Shown here: positions 25,750-34,862 of the stretch, one piece after another
How the letters are laid out: every line of letters starts with the position of its first letter
Numbering within the stretch: position 1 is the first letter of the stretch
Made by a program: the position numbers and the translations under genes
Assembly (NCBI RefSeq): GCF_026239655.1
Contig: NZ_JAPIVO010000005.1
Location: forward strand, 62,001 to 126,000
Direction of reading: 5' to 3'
DNA: 64,000 nucleotides
Origin: Pedobacter sp. MR2016-24
Lineage (GTDB): Bacteria > Bacteroidota > Bacteroidia > Sphingobacteriales > Sphingobacteriaceae
The notes under the pieces: generated by a model
What the model was told of the DNA's origin: nothing
Seen by the model: only the letters and a program-made list of their open reading frames with translations
The model's database searches: none

Positions 25750-26940
25750 TTAAAAATGCTGACTGATAGCTTTCAGCTCATCTTCTCTATTTGATTTTTT
25801 GAAAATGATATCCCGGCACTGATTAAATAGGATGAATGATTTTAAAGCGTCGGCAAGCTTATCCGTCATCTCCTTGTTTAAGATAACCTCTTCAAAATGC
25901 AGGTTATGAACTATTAATACCTTTTGCTTCCGGTCTGCTTTGGCATCCATTCTTGCTACAAATACATCACCTATTAATATTGGCAGGGAAAAGTAGCCGT
26001 ATTTGCGTTTGGCTGCGGGAACAAAACATTCTATCTGGTAATCGAAGTCAAAAAAATCTCTTAATCTGTGCCGGAAAACATTCAGGATATCAAATGGCGA
26101 GAGAATAAATGCATCACCAGACAATACGATTTCCCTTTTCTGATCGGATAGCATATAAAGGGGTGCAGCTTTCAGTCCTTCCACAACTACAGTGTTAACC
26201 AATCCCTCAGCGACCATCTGCTCTAATTCCTTTTTTACCAGGTTACCCTTGACATGACGTGCACGCCAGGCTATTTCTTTAACAGCTGCAATTCCCAGTG
26301 CACCCAGTGTACGCCGGATAACGTAACGGGCATATTCTTCTGCCGCAGGTACGCTGAGATCAGTATCTTCCGGAATTAAATTCATCGGCAGATCATATAC
26401 TTTTTTGAAACCTTTTGTACGGGAAATCACCAGTTCACCATCCAGATATAACCGTTCGAGAGCGACTTTAGCTGGTCGCCAATCCCACCATCCTGAGCTC
26501 GCTTCAACCCTGTCATCATCAAAATCTCCAACCATGAGCTGACCTTCCCGCTCTATCCTGTCCAGTACGTGTTTCATCAGGTTCAGCTCCTCCTTTGTCA
26601 TTGGTTTTCGCTGCTTTGCAAAAGCTTGTTTTACAGGGAGGGAAAAGCGGAAATCATGCATGGGTATATAGCCTGCATCAGATGTAAAATACTCAAAGAT
26701 GCGGCCCTCAGCCGATAGTTCTTCCAGCCATTCCGGTTCATAGTCCGGCACACGTGCGGCCATCACATGATGATGCGCCCGTTCCACTACATAATTGGTG
26801 TCCAGCTGCACAAAACCCAAATGATCAATTAGCTGATAAACCGCCTCTATGCCCGTTCCAAACTGCTCCCTGGTCGCCAGCCCTGCCGCATGAAGTATAA
26901 TCCTCCTGGCTTGCGCTTTGGTCATGATCACTGATTCCAT
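25750..26940 (-). CDS. AlkZ/YcaQ-family DNA glycosylase (winged-helix, HTH_42)
   Basis: A 396-residue protein with tandem winged-helix domains typical of the HTH_42/YcaQ family. The catalytic Q-x-D motif appears as FVQLDT (Q45, D47), followed by RAHHHVMAARVPDY. GYIPMHDFRF and ILSPFDILNVFRHRLRDFFDFDYQIECF are further family signatures. AlkZ/YcaQ enzymes remove bulky N7-alkylated bases and unhook interstrand crosslinks made by natural products. A second ATG at 26925 (MTKAQARRI) may be the true start. It sits near the mutasome operon and convergent with the PhyH gene, giving a repair-flavoured neighbourhood. Confidence 0.9.
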   Translation of the reverse strand: MESVIMTKAQARRIILHAAGLATREQFGTGIEAVYQLIDHLGFVQLDTNYVVERAHHHVMAARVPDYEPEWLEELSAEGRIFEYFTSDAGYIPMHDFRFSLPVKQAFAKQRKPMTKEELNLMKHVLDRIEREGQLMVGDFDDDRVEASSGWWDWRPAKVALERLYLDGELVISRTKGFKKVYDLPMNLIPEDTDLSVPAAEEYARYVIRRTLGALGIAAVKEIAWRARHVKGNLVKKELEQMVAEGLVNTVVVEGLKAAPLYMLSDQKREIVLSGDAFILSPFDILNVFRHRLRDFFDFDYQIECFVPAAKRKYGYFSLPILIGDVFVARMDAKADRKQKVLIVHNLHFEEVILNKEMTDKLADALKSFILFNQCRDIIFKKSNREDELKAISQHF

Positions 26941-26979
26941 GACGGCAGACTATTTATTCCATATTCCATAAACATCCTT

Positions 26980-27771
26980 CTACTTTGAATACAGCTTGTT
27001 CTTAAATCTTCTGGCCAGGAAACCCGTAGCCTGATCAGGATCGATGTCTGCAATTAATACACCTGCTTGTCCATAGTGCTGATAAGCGAGGCAAGTCCCG
27101 TCAGGATTGATCACCGAAGTGGCAGATTCTGAATATCTGGAAGCATAATTCACGCTCGCGAAGTAAATTGTATTTTCTACCGAGCGCATCATCATCGCTT
27201 TTTCATAATAAGGATTGTCCATACTTCCCCATTCCTTCAATTCCAGCCCTGACTCATTTCCCCCGCTAAAATGCGGATGGAACACAATTTTAGCACCGTT
27301 TTGTGCGGCCCACCTTACAGATTCCGGATACCTGAAGCCTTCATGGCAAATGGTAATACCGAATTTTACACCGTTAATTTCAAATATCCGTCGCTCTGTA
27401 CCCGGAATCCAAATTTCGTCTTCTGAGGGATCGAGTTGGTTTTTGGATTGATAACCGAGAATTTCGCCCCCTGAGGATATCACGTAGGCCACATTGAGCA
27501 AGCCCGCAGCGCTATGCCAATCCATGGGTACGATGATCGCAATAGCATATCTCTCTGCGATTTCACAAACAGATTTTAATGCAGCTTCCAAAGAGGCCGG
27601 ACTGCGGTCTTCGGGCGGATAGTCCATTCCGGGATAACCCGGTAAATAAGATTCGGGAAAACATATTATTTCTGCTTTGTCTGAGGCGGCAGTTTGTACT
27701 AATTCCTCCAGATTTTTCAGACCAGTTTTCAATGATTCAGGAATGGGCGGTGTAGCTAAGGCAATTCTCAT
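26980..27771 (-). CDS. Carbon-nitrogen hydrolase (nitrilase superfamily)
   Basis: A 263-residue cytoplasmic enzyme with the Glu-Lys-Cys triad of the nitrilase superfamily: FPESYLPGYPG (E40), KNQLDP near 107, and ICHEGFRYPE (C142). Such enzymes hydrolyse amides, N-carbamoyl compounds or nitriles; the substrate is not evident. It is the last gene of an apparent three-gene unit (reductase, alpha/beta hydrolase, nitrilase), 38 bp after the hydrolase, all on the minus strand. Confidence 0.9.
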   Translation of the reverse strand: MRIALATPPIPESLKTGLKNLEELVQTAASDKAEIICFPESYLPGYPGMDYPPEDRSPASLEAALKSVCEIAERYAIAIIVPMDWHSAAGLLNVAYVISSGGEILGYQSKNQLDPSEDEIWIPGTERRIFEINGVKFGITICHEGFRYPESVRWAAQNGAKIVFHPHFSGGNESGLELKEWGSMDNPYYEKAMMMRSVENTIYFASVNYASRYSESATSVINPDGTCLAYQHYGQAGVLIADIDPDQATGFLARRFKNKLYSK

Positions 27772-27809
27772 GTTATCAATCCATTTAAGATGCTGACGAA
27801 ATTATGAAA

Positions 27810-28730
27810 TTATTGCAGAAAATCTATCACAGCTGCCAAAACCTGCTCAGGTGATTCTTCATTCATATAATGACCACTATCTACTAATCCAGTTACACTG
27901 CAGTCTGCAGCCACATAAGGCAGTCCCATTTTCATATAATTATAACTCACATTGCTCGCTATGCCCAACACCGGCAGAGCTAACTGTCCGTAGTTTTTGG
28001 CATCTTCAATATCCTGAGCAAAACTTTGATACCAGCCATTAGCAGCACGGATATTTTCCGGATTGTTATATACCCATGCATAAACCTCCCGCTCAAAAGC
28101 AGTCATTTTAGTTTCATCGATCATCACATAACTAAACAACCAATCCAGCAGATACCTGAACCTGCCCTCCAGAATTTGCTCTGGCAAACCTTTCACCTGG
28201 TTGAAGGCCATCCACCAGGCATAAGGCGCATCACCATTCATTTTATCACCAAATGTCCCTGCAGCAGGTATCAGCGGCATTTGCAACATTCCTTCACCGG
28301 GATGTGAGCCGTCCATTACAATCAGCTTTTCTGTGAGTTCCGGGTAATTGAAAGCAAAACTCATCGCTACCATGCCACCGATATCATGCCCCAGCAGCTG
28401 TACTTTTTCCAATCCTATTTGCTGTGTCAATTCATAGATATCACTCGCCATTGTTTTTTTATCATAGCCCGATGCCGGTTTACCGGAAGTTCCCATACCC
28501 CGGATATCTACCACAATTACCCTGTAATTTTTAGCCAGTTCCGGAGCGATCGTATGAAAAGAATACCAGGTTTGCGGCCAGCCGGGCAAGCAGATCAAGG
28601 GCTCGCCATTGCCGCCTTCTACATAATGTATCTCTATTCCGTTGACAGTGGCATAGCGATTTACAAAACCCGGCCACTGGTTGATTAACTCCTCATCGGT
28701 GTAAGGATTGTTGATTACTTCGTTTTTCAT
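27810..28730 (-). CDS. Alpha/beta hydrolase (epoxide hydrolase/dehalogenase-like)
   Basis: A 306-residue alpha/beta-hydrolase. The nucleophile elbow is LLGHDIGGM with Asp116 instead of Ser, the pattern of epoxide hydrolases and haloalkane dehalogenases. The oxyanion-hole HGxP equivalent is CLPGWPQTWYSF, and the catalytic His lies in DSGHYMNEESPEQ. It is not secreted. The stop lies 38 bp before the nitrilase gene, and its ATG is 11 bp after the NmrA-type reductase gene, indicating an operon that may detoxify electrophiles (inference). Confidence 0.9.
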   Translation of the reverse strand: MKNEVINNPYTDEELINQWPGFVNRYATVNGIEIHYVEGGNGEPLICLPGWPQTWYSFHTIAPELAKNYRVIVVDIRGMGTSGKPASGYDKKTMASDIYELTQQIGLEKVQLLGHDIGGMVAMSFAFNYPELTEKLIVMDGSHPGEGMLQMPLIPAAGTFGDKMNGDAPYAWWMAFNQVKGLPEQILEGRFRYLLDWLFSYVMIDETKMTAFEREVYAWVYNNPENIRAANGWYQSFAQDIEDAKNYGQLALPVLGIASNVSYNYMKMGLPYVAADCSVTGLVDSGHYMNEESPEQVLAAVIDFLQ

Positions 28731-28741
28731 GATTTGTTAAT

Positions 28742-29623
28742 TTAGATATTTGCTTCAACCGGAGACCAGCTCAATTCTTTGTACCTGTCATTGTCCAGAC
28801 GCATGTGATGTGCGGCGAACATGCTATATACATATTGCGACTGTTGCCATTTTGGATACAATTCATCCTCACCTTCCGGATGTGCCGCTCTCTGCATTTT
28901 GTTGTATGCTGAAAAGCCTTCCATCGATCCCATATCAACCAGCTTAAACTTTGATCCCTTTTCCTGTTCACTGAGATGAACCAGGTCATTGGGGCTTACC
29001 TGGAAACTCGCTATGCGCAGATACCGGGGAGTATTTACCTCTATTGCGACCTCGGCAGTAAAAGCCGCTGTATCATCCATTGTGGTGAAATCAATTTTCC
29101 AGTCGGCTTTATCACCGTAATAAGCAACAGTTTTTTGCGGCACATTGAAAACTGGTGTATTGTAGCGCAGGATATCTGCAAAAGCACCATTGAATATAGA
29201 TGTAGCCTGTATCGGACTTTTGTCCAGCTTTTCATGAAATTCCATCCGAAGATCAAAATTCCTGTTCTCCCCTTTGGGCATCAGCGTGAAATCAGTAGAA
29301 AAATCTGAAGGGATAAAACGGGGAACACCTGCCGCCACCGCAGCATTCAGTAGTTTCGTCTGTGTGTCAACAATTACCTCCTGCAAACCTGCAAGGACAG
29401 AGATAACGCAGGACACGCCTGCACATGCACCTATCAATTCCTGCTCATTGGAGAAGTTCAGCTGAAATACATCCACACCCATTTTTTCCAGCGAATCAAT
29501 TTTATCCTGCTCACTTTCTTCCCGCACAATTGCCCTTACCGGGATGTTTTTATGGATCAGTTCGCGGCATATTTTGCGACCTAGATTGCCTGTAGCCCCT
29601 GCTACCAATATTAACTTCTGCAT
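28742..29623 (-). CDS. NmrA-type NAD(P)-dependent reductase (aromatic alcohol/isoflavone reductase-like)
   Basis: A 293-residue atypical SDR starting with the dinucleotide motif LILVAGATGNLGRKI (GATGNLG). The fold core continues with VRAIVREES, a phosphate-binding Arg pointing to NADPH, and RFIPSDFSTDF, the family's active-site neighbourhood. NmrA/isoflavone-reductase relatives reduce aromatic or unsaturated carbonyls or act as redox sensors. It is first in a three-gene unit and lies 74 bp downstream of a Crp-type regulator on the same strand. Confidence 0.87.
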   Translation of the reverse strand: MQKLILVAGATGNLGRKICRELIHKNIPVRAIVREESEQDKIDSLEKMGVDVFQLNFSNEQELIGACAGVSCVISVLAGLQEVIVDTQTKLLNAAVAAGVPRFIPSDFSTDFTLMPKGENRNFDLRMEFHEKLDKSPIQATSIFNGAFADILRYNTPVFNVPQKTVAYYGDKADWKIDFTTMDDTAAFTAEVAIEVNTPRYLRIASFQVSPNDLVHLSEQEKGSKFKLVDMGSMEGFSAYNKMQRAAHPEGEDELYPKWQQSQYVYSMFAAHHMRLDNDRYKELSWSPVEANI

Positions 29624-29697
29624 ATCATTATGATTTTTAATGATGCAAAGCTAAAGGGATAAAGTGCGACTAAAACTACCATTTGGTAGTTAATGAG

Positions 29698-30261
29698 CTA
29701 TCTGATATTTTTTCTGATCCGGCTCAATGCATTTGGGGTGATGCCGAGATAGGAGGCGATTTGTTTCACTGGAACTCTTTGCACCAGTTCTGAGTTGGCC
29801 AGGAACTCTAAATAACGTTCTTCGGCAGATAAGGTCTGGAAGCTGATAATCTGATCAATCATGCGCACAGCCATTGCCTCCCAGGTGATTCGGCCAAATT
29901 CCTGCCAGGAAGAAAAGGCTTTGTATAATCTTTCCATTTCTGTTTTACCAATATAGATGAGTTCGGTATCTTCAATAGCCTCGATATTAAAGCGAGTGGG
30001 CTTTTGCGGGTTAAGACTGGAAATTTCAGTAAAGAATTCATTCTGAAAAACGACCCAGGCAGTTAATTGTTCGGAAAACTCACCAAAAAAGAAGCGCAAT
30101 GCGCCAGACCTGATGTAGAAATATTGGTCCGCAACCTGTCCCCTTTTCAATATCAACTGTCCTTTTTTAACCTGCTTTGTTTTGAAACTGGCCAGGATAA
30201 TTTCCAGATCAGCAGCGCTGATAGTGATTTTTGATTTTATAAATCCGGAGAATTCTTTCAT
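29698..30261 (-). CDS. Crp/Fnr family transcriptional regulator
   Basis: A 187-residue regulator with a cNMP-binding-like domain (QLILKRGQVADQYFYIRSGALRFFFGE, residues 37-63) and a C-terminal helix-turn-helix (VKQIASYLGITPNALSRIRKNI). The ligand-binding arginine is not conserved, as in many Bacteroidota members. It heads the strand that continues into the reductase/hydrolase/nitrilase genes 74 bp downstream and is the natural candidate to regulate them. Confidence 0.88.
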   Translation of the reverse strand: MKEFSGFIKSKITISAADLEIILASFKTKQVKKGQLILKRGQVADQYFYIRSGALRFFFGEFSEQLTAWVVFQNEFFTEISSLNPQKPTRFNIEAIEDTELIYIGKTEMERLYKAFSSWQEFGRITWEAMAVRMIDQIISFQTLSAEERYLEFLANSELVQRVPVKQIASYLGITPNALSRIRKNIR

Positions 30262-30427
30262 CTGTTGGTTGCGGCATATGCGTCTGGCTGCTAAATTAGC
30301 TAAAAGATAGCGGTTAGTATGATTTGATACAGATCTTATAAGGATTATGCTTTTATCAGCACGCTATATAATCAGATATGCTATGTTTTTCGGTGTTTAG
30401 TCCATTTAACCTCAACCTTATTTCCCT

Positions 30428-30435
30428 TAGATTTG
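30428..30435 (+). promoter_or_regulatory. Putative -7 box for the GH29 fucosidase gene
   Basis: TAGATTTG fits TAnnTTTG and lies 77 bp before the chosen ATG at 30513. This supports a start at 30513 rather than at the upstream in-frame codon at 30462. The 251-bp gap behind it shows no gene. Confidence 0.4.
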
Positions 30436-30512
30436 AAAATTAGTCGCGCTCAACCTAAAAATTGCCAGCCGGCTTTCAAACCAGATATATTTTAGTCCTG
30501 CCCCCATTAGCT

Positions 30513-32018
30513 ATGAACAAATTCATCCTGACGTCCTTCCTGCTCGCTTTAACTTTCAACCATTGCTTCGCACAGAAAATTATACCTGCTACACAACCTA
30601 ATCCTGCGCAGCAGGCCATGATTAAAAGAGGATATGGCATGTTTATACATTTCGGGATAAATACTTTTAATGATATAGAATGGTCTGATGGAAAGTTGCC
30701 TGCGGACAGTTACAACCCCAGCCAACTTGATCCGGACCAGTGGGTACGTACAGCAAAAGAAGCAGGATTTCGTTATGTATTACTGGTTACCAAACACCAT
30801 GATGGATTTTGTTTATGGGATAGCAAATACACCAGCTACGATGTGGCCTCTTCTCCGGTAAAAACAGATGTGGTAAAAGCAGTAGCAGATGCCTGCAAGA
30901 AATACGGAATTCAGTTTGCTATTTACTATTCGTTGTGGGACAGGAATGCCCCTGTTTATAAAGATAAAGATCCGCAAAAATATGTAGATTATATGCTTGG
31001 CCAACTGACTGAACTGTATACCGGTTATGGCACTATTGCCGAACTATGGCTGGATGGCGGCTGGGACAGGAAACCGTCGGACTGGGGTATTGATCAGATT
31101 TATAGTTTAGTCAAGAAATTCAATCCTGCTTGTGCGGTAAGCGTAAACCATACGATTGTGAATGCGGAAGGCCAACGCGATTTTACTCTTCCATCTGATA
31201 TGACGGTAAATAACAAATATTTTTTCCAGTATTTCCCTTCAGATTTTCGTTTATGGGATCCTAAAATAATTACAAAATTTGATAAGAAACAGTACCTGCA
31301 TGAGGGCAAATCATACTACCTGCCTTTTGAGCATACCCTTTGCATCAGCAAGAACTGGAACTGGTTTGAGAAAAAACAGGCCCTGCCAACAAGGGATTTA
31401 GATGAACTGGAGGAATTATTTTACTGGTGTACGGAGAATGACAATTGCCTGGTGATGAACGTAGCTCCTGATCAAACTGGAAAAATTCGCGAATACGTTG
31501 CTCATACGGCAATTGGTTTAGGCAAGCGCCTCCATTTGCAGCCAAACAATCCGCTGCCCAAAAATGGCCATTTCATATCCCTGAATAAAGCAGTCAAGGC
31601 GAGCAGTGTTTATGACGACAAAAATAAAAGTTATAGCGGCAGGTCTTTAAATGACGGGAAAATGGATAGTCGCTGGGCCGCTGCAGACACGCTAGCGAGC
31701 GTAGAAATAGAACTGAATCCTGCGGAATCATTTAATAAGATCAGCATCTTTGAATATCAGGACACGAAAAATCTGCCTGACGGATTTTCTCAGATCAGGA
31801 TCCCACGTATACAAAAGTATAGTATTGATATTTTGCAGGATGGGCAATGGCAAACTATTTTTTTGTCTGACGAGCCTATGGGTGACTGCAAGGTGGTTAA
31901 ACTGGCTGTAAGTTACACAACAAGCAAATTGAGATTTAAAGTACTCAAAGCAACCGCTCCTCCTTCTATATATGAATTGAGTGTGATTGATATGCCGTCT
32001 GCACAAGCTGAACTTTAA
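30513..32018 (+). CDS. GH29 alpha-L-fucosidase, secreted
   Basis: About 501 residues with a signal peptide ending near 21 (FNHCFAQK). The GH29 barrel shows GYGMFIHFGINTF, the LLVTKHHDGFCLWDSKYTSYD region, and the nucleophile site ELWLDGGWDRKP with Asp181. Residues after about 350 form a discoidin-like (F5/8 type C) beta sandwich (AVKASSVYDDK, DSRWAAADT). GH29 enzymes release L-fucose with retention of configuration. An upstream extension to 30462 is possible, but the signal peptide sits properly only from 30513. Like the GH92 gene, it has no neighbouring SusCD. Confidence 0.9.
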   Translation: MNKFILTSFLLALTFNHCFAQKIIPATQPNPAQQAMIKRGYGMFIHFGINTFNDIEWSDGKLPADSYNPSQLDPDQWVRTAKEAGFRYVLLVTKHHDGFCLWDSKYTSYDVASSPVKTDVVKAVADACKKYGIQFAIYYSLWDRNAPVYKDKDPQKYVDYMLGQLTELYTGYGTIAELWLDGGWDRKPSDWGIDQIYSLVKKFNPACAVSVNHTIVNAEGQRDFTLPSDMTVNNKYFFQYFPSDFRLWDPKIITKFDKKQYLHEGKSYYLPFEHTLCISKNWNWFEKKQALPTRDLDELEELFYWCTENDNCLVMNVAPDQTGKIREYVAHTAIGLGKRLHLQPNNPLPKNGHFISLNKAVKASSVYDDKNKSYSGRSLNDGKMDSRWAAADTLASVEIELNPAESFNKISIFEYQDTKNLPDGFSQIRIPRIQKYSIDILQDGQWQTIFLSDEPMGDCKVVKLAVSYTTSKLRFKVLKATAPPSIYELSVIDMPSAQAEL

Positions 32019-32046
32019 TCCCGGTATTTAAAATAGTTATCACTTA

Positions 32047-32517
32047 TTATTGTGCATTACCATGTGCTGCCGAGAGGCAGGGCTCAGCATAGTCAATAAT
32101 TCCTGCTTCACTTAACTCTTGCAATTTATTTCGTACAGGCGTATAAGTCAGGTCTGCAGGAACATCAATAACAAAATATCCCTCCTTGAATTTTTCTGAA
32201 ATACAACCTAAATCATCAAAGAATGCGCGGATCTCATCTGTTACGCCCATTTTGTCAAAAACAATAACCTGCACAGTAGAATTACCTGAATAAGAAACGG
32301 TTTCCTTATACGTGAGCATTTCTTCATCCTCACTATAAACCGCAGAAATAACATCTCCAAATGCCAAATCTGAAGCATAAAAAGGTATACTATCAAGGAT
32401 GTAAAGACCTGCATCAGCATCCATTATTTCAGCCCACATAGTTTCAACCGTTTGTTTTTCCAATAAATTGCTGTAAAAGCGAAACAGGATCTTTACGTAA
32501 TTTTCTGGTGTTGTCAT
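32047..32517 (-). CDS. DUF4265-like protein
   Basis: A 156-residue cytoplasmic protein. The order MWAEIMDADAGLYILDSIPFYASDLAFGDVISAVYSE followed by YSGNSTVQVIVFD matches my recollection of DUF4265, a family without known function often found beside secreted toxins or phage genes. No such partner is apparent here. It is convergent with the fucosidase gene over 28 bp. Confidence 0.72.
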   Translation of the reverse strand: MTTPENYVKILFRFYSNLLEKQTVETMWAEIMDADAGLYILDSIPFYASDLAFGDVISAVYSEDEEMLTYKETVSYSGNSTVQVIVFDKMGVTDEIRAFFDDLGCISEKFKEGYFVIDVPADLTYTPVRNKLQELSEAGIIDYAEPCLSAAHGNAQ

Positions 32518-32574
32518 TAAGGAATTGTTATTATCAGGTGGAATAAGCTAAGGTATTATGATTTTCGTTTAAAT

Positions 32575-33003
32575 CTACTGAAACTTTACTGAGCCACTAC
32601 AAACGTCCCCCTCAGGGATTCCATCCAGCCATACCTGCAGAATTTTTATGCGTTCTCTGGTCATAGATTCCAGATAAGAAATCCGGCACATCGCTTCTGT
32701 GCTTCCATATTTCCCTTTTTCAGGATATCGTGCTGCTAAATCAGCATCTCTCAGCTTTAGCCACAAACGCTGTGCGGTTTTGATATTTTTTATAAATATG
32801 GGTTTGCCGGAATATTCCTTCAAAATTTTATTGTAAACCGTATTAAGTTCAGCATCTGCATTTTTATAACTGTTACTGGCAGTTATATTCATAGCTGACT
32901 GGCTTTGTCCATAGGAATTGTTAGCGATTAAAGTTGCTCCGAGCGTAATAAATAAGCCAAGAATGAATGCGCTTAAATGAGTAGTTATAAATTTGATTTT
33001 CAT
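32575..33003 (-). CDS. LprI-like secreted lysozyme-inhibitor family protein
   Basis: A 142-residue protein with an N-terminal signal sequence (LSAFILGLFITLGATLIANN, cleavage near SYGQS). The mature part matches the LprI/DUF1311 pattern: ADAELNTVYNKILKEY, AQRLWLKLRDADLAARYP and YLESMTRERIKIL. It has two cysteines, in EAMCRIS and GDVCSG, which may form a disulfide. LprI proteins inhibit lysozyme in mycobacteria; in Bacteroidota the role is unproven. It lies 57 bp upstream of the DUF4265-like gene on the same strand. Confidence 0.82.
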   Translation of the reverse strand: MKIKFITTHLSAFILGLFITLGATLIANNSYGQSQSAMNITASNSYKNADAELNTVYNKILKEYSGKPIFIKNIKTAQRLWLKLRDADLAARYPEKGKYGSTEAMCRISYLESMTRERIKILQVWLDGIPEGDVCSGSVKFQ

Positions 33004-33045
33004 AGGGAAATAATTGCTTTCAGGAGTTGTAAGGCTTTATTATAA

Positions 33046-33894
33046 TTATTGAGTTTTAAGAACAGATTTATAAAGAAACTTTAAGTAAGCTAGTGGGGTT
33101 TTCCCGGTGTAAGATTTAAAATCTTTTAGAAAATGATTCGCATCGTAATAACCATTAGCTATTGCGATGCGCATCAAATCTACATCCTGACTGCCAACAA
33201 GTTCAAGGTAGGCATTGATAAAACGCTGCAGTTGAATGTATTCTTTAGGCAAAAGTCCGATATACTGTAAAAAACTCCTTTCCAGCCATTTATAATTTAC
33301 TCCGGCATCATTAGTTACATTTTTCACAGTACTATTTCCTTTTATTTTATGAATGTAATCCAATGTTCTCTGTAAAATTTTAGGAGTGTCTGTAGCTTTA
33401 AAAGAACTCAGAACATATGCTTCAATAAACGCTACCTTTTCTTCAATAGAACTGTATTCGAAAAACTCTGCTATACTGAAGTTATTGTTGCTGGCAATAC
33501 TTTCAAAAGAAGTGACCGGATCATATCTGAAGTATTGCCCATCTATACCAAATAACTGATAGAAAGCAGTCGGGTGGAAACGCACTATAAATACCTGGTC
33601 TGTCTTGCTATTGTAATTGATGTAAACATTCTTAATTGCGCCTGCACTTGCCCAGGCTCCTTTGATTTCAAATTCATTGTTTGCCGCTGTCACCGAAATA
33701 GCATCTTGAGGATTTTGCAAAAATACAAGCACAGGAAATCCATCATTAAAAATAAGATGTGCATCATCCTTGGGATCCCGGGAGAACACATAAAATCCTT
33801 CTATAACAGCTTCCACAGATTTGGACGGACTAATTTTATAGTCGTTTTCATCAAAATCCCCTAATTGTATCTTCTTCAGATAATTTATCGGCAT
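33046..33894 (-). CDS. AraC family transcriptional regulator (DUF6597-type sensor)
   Basis: A 282-residue regulator. The N-terminal beta domain (IFNDGFPVLVFLQNP and FIVRFHPTAFYQLFGI) resembles the DUF6597-like sensor of many Bacteroidota AraC proteins. The C-terminal HTH includes DLMRIAIANGYYDANHFLKDFKSYTG near 240-265. The first HTH is atypical (VKNVTNDAGVNYKWLERSF). It precedes the LprI-like gene by 42 bp on the same strand and may control it. Confidence 0.86.
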   Translation of the reverse strand: MPINYLKKIQLGDFDENDYKISPSKSVEAVIEGFYVFSRDPKDDAHLIFNDGFPVLVFLQNPQDAISVTAANNEFEIKGAWASAGAIKNVYINYNSKTDQVFIVRFHPTAFYQLFGIDGQYFRYDPVTSFESIASNNNFSIAEFFEYSSIEEKVAFIEAYVLSSFKATDTPKILQRTLDYIHKIKGNSTVKNVTNDAGVNYKWLERSFLQYIGLLPKEYIQLQRFINAYLELVGSQDVDLMRIAIANGYYDANHFLKDFKSYTGKTPLAYLKFLYKSVLKTQ

Positions 33895-33975
33895 AAGGCA
33901 AATTTACGGGAAATGCTGGTGACAGGAGAATAATACCATGTCTAATATTTACTATGTATACATTTCAAATACCTA

Positions 33976-33983
33976 TAACTTTG
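33976..33983 (+). promoter_or_regulatory. -7 promoter box for the methionyl aminopeptidase gene
   Basis: TAACTTTG matches TAnnTTTG and ends 23 bp before the ATG at 34007. No good -33 partner is seen. Confidence 0.45.
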
Positions 33984-34006
33984 TATGGAAAGAATGACAT
34001 CAATAT

Positions 34007-34768
34007 ATGATCATAAGAACCGAAGAAGAGCTGCAGGGTATGAAGAATGTAAGTGAGGCTGTTGCGCTTACTTTACAAAAAATGAAAGCCTATACGGAGA
34101 CAGGCATGTCCACAAAGGATATTGACGACTATGGAAGGCAATTATTAGAGGCCCTTGGTGCCAGGTCTGCCCCATTCGAAACCTACAGTTTCCCCGGTTA
34201 TAGCTGCATTAGTGTGAACAATGCGTTTGCTCATGGAATCCCTTCGGATAAAGTGATCCTGAAAAATGGAGATATCATCAACATCGATGTTTCTGCCGAG
34301 CTGGGCGGCTTTTGGGCTGACAACGGTTGCTCTTTTATTGTTGGAGAAGATATTCAGGAACTACAACACCTGATAGATACTTCACAAGCAATATTGCTTG
34401 AAGCAATTGCCCAGATTAGCGGAGGATCAAAAATCTCTGATACCGGAAAATTAATTGAAACCATGGCAAAAAAAGCGGGATATACCGTTATCCGAGATTT
34501 AGGCGGTCATGGAGTTGGACGAAGTTTACATGAAGAGCCGGATGCAATTATGAATTTTTATGACCGTTATGATCATTCCAGGCGATTTAGAAAAGATTCT
34601 ACCGTTGCGATCGAAACATTTATCTCTACCGGCTCTACACATGTTGTAACGGCGGCCGATGGCTGGACTTTTACAGGAAATAAAGGCGGATTTGTAGCCC
34701 AGCATGAACACACCATATTGATTACAGCTAACGAGCCAATTATTTTGACAGCCGCAAACGGGATATAA
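34007..34768 (+). CDS. map: Type I methionyl aminopeptidase (likely accessory paralogue)
   Basis: A 253-residue cytoplasmic pita-bread metallopeptidase that removes initiator Met. All five metal ligands are visible: D94 (IINIDVSAE), D105 (FWADNG), H168 (GGHGVGR), E203 (VAIETF) and E234 (AQHEHT). The substrate-contact His lies in NNAFAHGIP. In Bacteroidota the housekeeping map usually sits in the ribosomal-protein operon near secY and infA. This gene is instead among oxidoreductases, so it is probably a second copy. The NmrA-type gene follows after a hairpin, 94 bp on. Confidence 0.92.
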   Translation: MIIRTEEELQGMKNVSEAVALTLQKMKAYTETGMSTKDIDDYGRQLLEALGARSAPFETYSFPGYSCISVNNAFAHGIPSDKVILKNGDIINIDVSAELGGFWADNGCSFIVGEDIQELQHLIDTSQAILLEAIAQISGGSKISDTGKLIETMAKKAGYTVIRDLGGHGVGRSLHEEPDAIMNFYDRYDHSRRFRKDSTVAIETFISTGSTHVVTAADGWTFTGNKGGFVAQHEHTILITANEPIILTAANGI

Positions 34769-34815
34769 ATACAATTTCCTCATTATGCCTACGTAATTCC
34801 TCAATTTGCTTATAG

Positions 34816-34858
34816 CTGTTTTTTGTGCTTTCCTCAATTTTGGAAGAACAAAAAACAG
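34816..34858. repeat. Large inverted repeat immediately before the NmrA-type gene
   Basis: The left arm CTGTTTTTTGT (34816-34826) pairs perfectly with ACAAAAAACAG (34848-34858), and inner TTCC/GGAA bases extend the stem around the loop at about 34834-34841. The repeat ends 4 bp before the ATG at 34863, so the start region would be beside a folded stem. It could be a terminator for map, an operator, or a translational control element. Confidence 0.55.
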
Positions 34859-34862
34859 GAAT

